From an uncultured Pseudomonadota bacterium (lineage in GTDB: Bacteria > Pseudomonadota > Alphaproteobacteria > Rs-D84), in assembly GCA_947165555.1 (NCBI GenBank), contig CAMVAR010000022.1:1-8357 (forward strand): a stretch of DNA of 8,357 bases. The letters are read 5' to 3'. Within the stretch, counting starts at the first letter, position 1. Every line of letters begins with the position of its first letter. The translations under genes were made by a program, and so were the position numbers. The notes under the pieces are model-generated. The model was not told where the DNA came from and did no database searches. It saw nothing but the letters and a program-made list of their open reading frames with translations. Of the stretch, positions 7,263 through 8,357 are shown in pieces.

Positions 7263-8063
7263 TTATGCGTTTTTAAATGGTGCAAAATGTGCGATATTTG
7301 CAAATCCGCCATAAAAACTGTCGCCGGCGGCGCTTGGAAAACAAAATGAAACGCCACCATATCCGGTCGAACTTGCCCCCTTGATTGCAACATCATTCAT
7401 ATATAATGTTGCGTTATTTGCAGTATCGCCGTATACAACCCCATTTTGTGGCGCAATAAATTTGTTGGATGCAGAACTGTATGTTTTGATGCTTATACTT
7501 GCATTATAATCTGGTACGGCACAGCTTGCGATATTTATTTTTCCGGTTGATGTTATATTGTCTATATCTTTGTTGGCCTTGGTTGCGATTGTTGTGTTGA
7601 TATCGTTTAAATCATTTGTGGTTAAAAATTCTGGCAATTGTTCGCGAATTGTGCTTAATTCACTTAGCAAATCTGCAACGGTTGGGATATTGGCCAGACC
7701 AAGTATATTGGTTATTTTTTCCGCCAGTTCTTTTAATGCCTCCATACATTGGTTGGCGTCCTGGTTTAATTGGTGTGCCAATGGTTGTTCGGTTGGTTGG
7801 TAATCAATATGGCGCAGTAATTCTATGTTGCGATATATTTTTATTACCGAATCGGCCAATGGTGCCGTTGGAAAATCTATGTGGCCACCAGAATAGGGGA
7901 CGTCGGCGTCTTCGGCCGGGCCGGTTGGGTATAATGCAAAATCAGCGGATGTTAATTCGATATTATTGATTGATACATGAATATCATTTACACCAAAAAA
8001 TGGTATTGTAAAATAAAATGTGCGGGTTTCCCCATCACCAATAAATGTTTGTGTGTTTGACAT
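7263..8063 (-). CDS. Phage tail-fibre-like protein (T7-fibre-type N-terminus, compact C-terminal tip)
   Basis: A 266-residue protein. Residues 1-about 120 resemble the N-terminal, virion-attaching part of T7-like tail fibres: TFIGDGETRTFYFTIPF (6-22), a DIHVSIN strand (27-33), GGHIDFPTAP (59-68), VIKIYRN (73-79) and an LNQDANQCMEALKELAEKI helix (99-117). Residues about 125-170 look helical and repetitive, suiting a trimeric stalk. Residues about 172-266, with APQNGVVYGD, GYGGVSFCFPSAAGD and HFAPFK, look like a small beta-rich receptor-binding tip. There is no signal peptide or membrane segment. AAAGGA (complement of 8070-8075) lies 6 nt before the ATG. It is convergent to the glycan operon and has its own promoter. 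No capsid, baseplate, chaperone or lysis gene is visible nearby, so it may be a prophage remnant, a tailocin part or a domesticated gene. Base composition resembles its neighbours. Family identity is by eye. Confidence 0.75.
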   Translation of the reverse strand: MSNTQTFIGDGETRTFYFTIPFFGVNDIHVSINNIELTSADFALYPTGPAEDADVPYSGGHIDFPTAPLADSVIKIYRNIELLRHIDYQPTEQPLAHQLNQDANQCMEALKELAEKITNILGLANIPTVADLLSELSTIREQLPEFLTTNDLNDINTTIATKANKDIDNITSTGKINIASCAVPDYNASISIKTYSSASNKFIAPQNGVVYGDTANNATLYMNDVAIKGASSTGYGGVSFCFPSAAGDSFYGGFANIAHFAPFKNA

Positions 8064-8077
8064 AATTTATCCTTTGG

Positions 8078-8095
8078 TTATTTAACATTAAATAA
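8078..8095. repeat. 18 bp perfect AT-rich dyad before the tail-fibre gene
   Basis: TTATTTAA (8078-8085) and TTAAATAA (8088-8095) are exact reverse complements around the centre CA. The dyad lies between the leader terminator and the Shine-Dalgarno of the tail-fibre gene and shares its last two bases with the terminator's T-tract. It could be a repressor operator or, in RNA, a weak hairpin next to the ribosome binding site. In AT-rich DNA some such dyads arise by chance. Confidence 0.5.
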
Positions 8096-8123
8096 AAAAA
8101 AGCCCCGTCCATGCGTGTCGGGC
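8094..8123 (-). terminator. Intrinsic terminator in the leader of the tail-fibre gene
   Basis: On the minus strand GCCCG is followed by an 11-nt loop, then CGGGGC (a five-pair GC stem with one bulged G) and eight T's (8101 down to 8094). It lies downstream of the minus promoter and upstream of the tail-fibre start, so it ends or attenuates transcripts before the gene. On the plus strand no T-tract follows, so it is not a plus-strand terminator. Confidence 0.6.
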
Positions 8124-8149
8124 AAAAAATAAATGGCCCAATACAGGCC
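8124..8149 (-). other. Second stem-loop with T-rich tail in the same leader
   Basis: On the minus strand GGCC (8149-8146), a 7-nt loop and GGCC (8138-8135) are followed by ATTTATTTTTT (8134-8124). The stem is only four G-C pairs, so on its own it is a weak terminator. Its place directly before the stronger terminator makes a tandem arrangement near the start of the predicted transcript. Confidence 0.4.
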
Positions 8150-8162
8150 TCGTGTGTTTCTT

Positions 8163-8191
8163 ATCTTATCAAAAAATGTCGCAAAAGTCAA
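8163..8191 (-). promoter_or_regulatory. Sigma70-type promoter of the tail-fibre gene
   Basis: Reading the minus strand, TTGACT (complement of 8186-8191) is separated by exactly 17 bp from TAAGAT (complement of 8163-8168). Start of transcription is expected near 8156, giving an approximately 90-nt leader before the ATG at 8063. The -35 has five of six consensus bases and the -10 has four of six. Confidence 0.6.
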
Positions 8192-8208
8192 TATGTTTTT
8201 AAAAATTG

Positions 8209-8237
8209 TTGACATAATGGTGTTTTTGTAGTATATG
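8209..8237 (+). promoter_or_regulatory. Sigma70-type promoter of the divergent gene at 8266
   Basis: A consensus -35 TTGACA (8209-8214) and TATATG (8232-8237) are 17 bp apart. Transcription would start near 8244, leaving a short leader of about 22 nt before the ATG. The -35 is back-to-back with that of the minus promoter, 17 bp apart, so one regulator bound between them could affect both directions. Confidence 0.65.
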
Positions 8238-8265
8238 TTTTCGGTAATTACAATGGAGATTGTAT

Positions 8266-8357
8266 ATGGCAAGAATAAATTTGAATAGCATGGCGGGTAA
8301 ATATGCCAAACATGTTTGTAAAAACGATAGGCTGTTTGGTGTTGGTGCCGGTATTTT
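8266..8357 (+). CDS. Start of an unidentified gene, cut by the window end
   Basis: GGAG at 8255-8258 lies 7 nt before ATG 8266 and a good promoter lies just upstream. Thirty residues are visible, beginning MARINLNSMAGKYAK and continuing through a basic, polar stretch to FGVGAGI at the edge. There is no obvious signal peptide or recognised motif, and I cannot name the family. Being divergent from the tail-fibre gene, it need not be functionally linked to it, though the shared control region makes that possible. Confidence 0.65.
   Translation, partial: MARINLNSMAGKYAKHVCKNDRLFGVGAGI

Noticed and set aside
7558..7969. Plus-strand open frames antisense to the tail-fibre gene
   Set aside because: They lack recognisable domains or good start signals and are explained as shadows of the well-supported minus-strand gene.
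8186..8214. Imperfect inverted repeat GTCAA...TTGAC
   Set aside because: Its arms are the -35 boxes of the two divergent promoters, so the symmetry follows from their arrangement and needs no extra operator.
8078..8272. Minus-strand open frame of 64 codons over the divergent promoter region
   Set aside because: It covers both predicted promoters and the hairpins, has low-complexity composition and no convincing ribosome binding site.
1..8357. tRNA, rRNA, CRISPR array, insertion sequence or attachment site
   Set aside because: No cloverleaf, spaced direct repeats, transposase motifs or terminal inverted repeats were seen on either strand.

Overview
The window is AT-rich bacterial DNA packed with overlapping genes preceded by AGGA-type ribosome binding sites. 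It looks like the distal end of an O-antigen, capsule or exopolysaccharide operon of a Gram-negative bacterium, followed by a phage-tail-fibre-like gene. Base composition and gene style suggest an uncultured, AT-rich, gut-type proteobacterium, possibly an alphaproteobacterium. That assignment is an impression and no gene here proves it.

Positions 10-7235 (+ strand) hold seven tightly coupled genes: a UDP-glucuronate 4-epimerase-like sugar epimerase; a fusion of a serine-acetyltransferase-type left-handed beta-helix (LbH) domain with an FkbM-type methyltransferase; a small cupin; a SAM methyltransferase resembling the DesVI/TylM1 amino-sugar N-methyltransferases; a DegT/DnrJ/EryC1/StrS aminotransferase close to perosamine synthases; a 709-residue double glycosyltransferase (GT-A family 2 joined to a GT-B domain); and an LbH O-acetyltransferase. 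Five of the six junctions overlap (14, 8, 4, 4 and 4 bp) and the sixth is an 18 bp gap, so one polycistronic mRNA is very likely. An intrinsic terminator overlapping the last stop codon ends it. Together the genes could make, transfer and decorate (N- or O-methylation, O- or N-acylation) an amino sugar of a surface glycan. The exact sugar cannot be read from the sequence.

Positions 7263-8063 (- strand) encode a 266-residue protein with a T7-tail-fibre-like N-terminus and a compact C-terminal tip, with no other phage gene in the window. Its upstream region is elaborate: a good promoter, two tandem hairpins with U-tracts lying between promoter and gene, then an 18 bp perfect AT-rich dyad just before the Shine-Dalgarno. 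This looks like a leader attenuator, a short terminated RNA, or both. A divergent promoter (TTGACA-N17-TATATG) drives a further + strand gene that begins at 8266 and runs off the window.

The most notable points are a roughly 25-residue module shared by three unrelated glycan enzymes, the orphan tail-fibre gene with its terminator-bearing leader, two multi-domain fusions, and a conserved-looking cupin of unassigned role inside an amino-sugar gene set.
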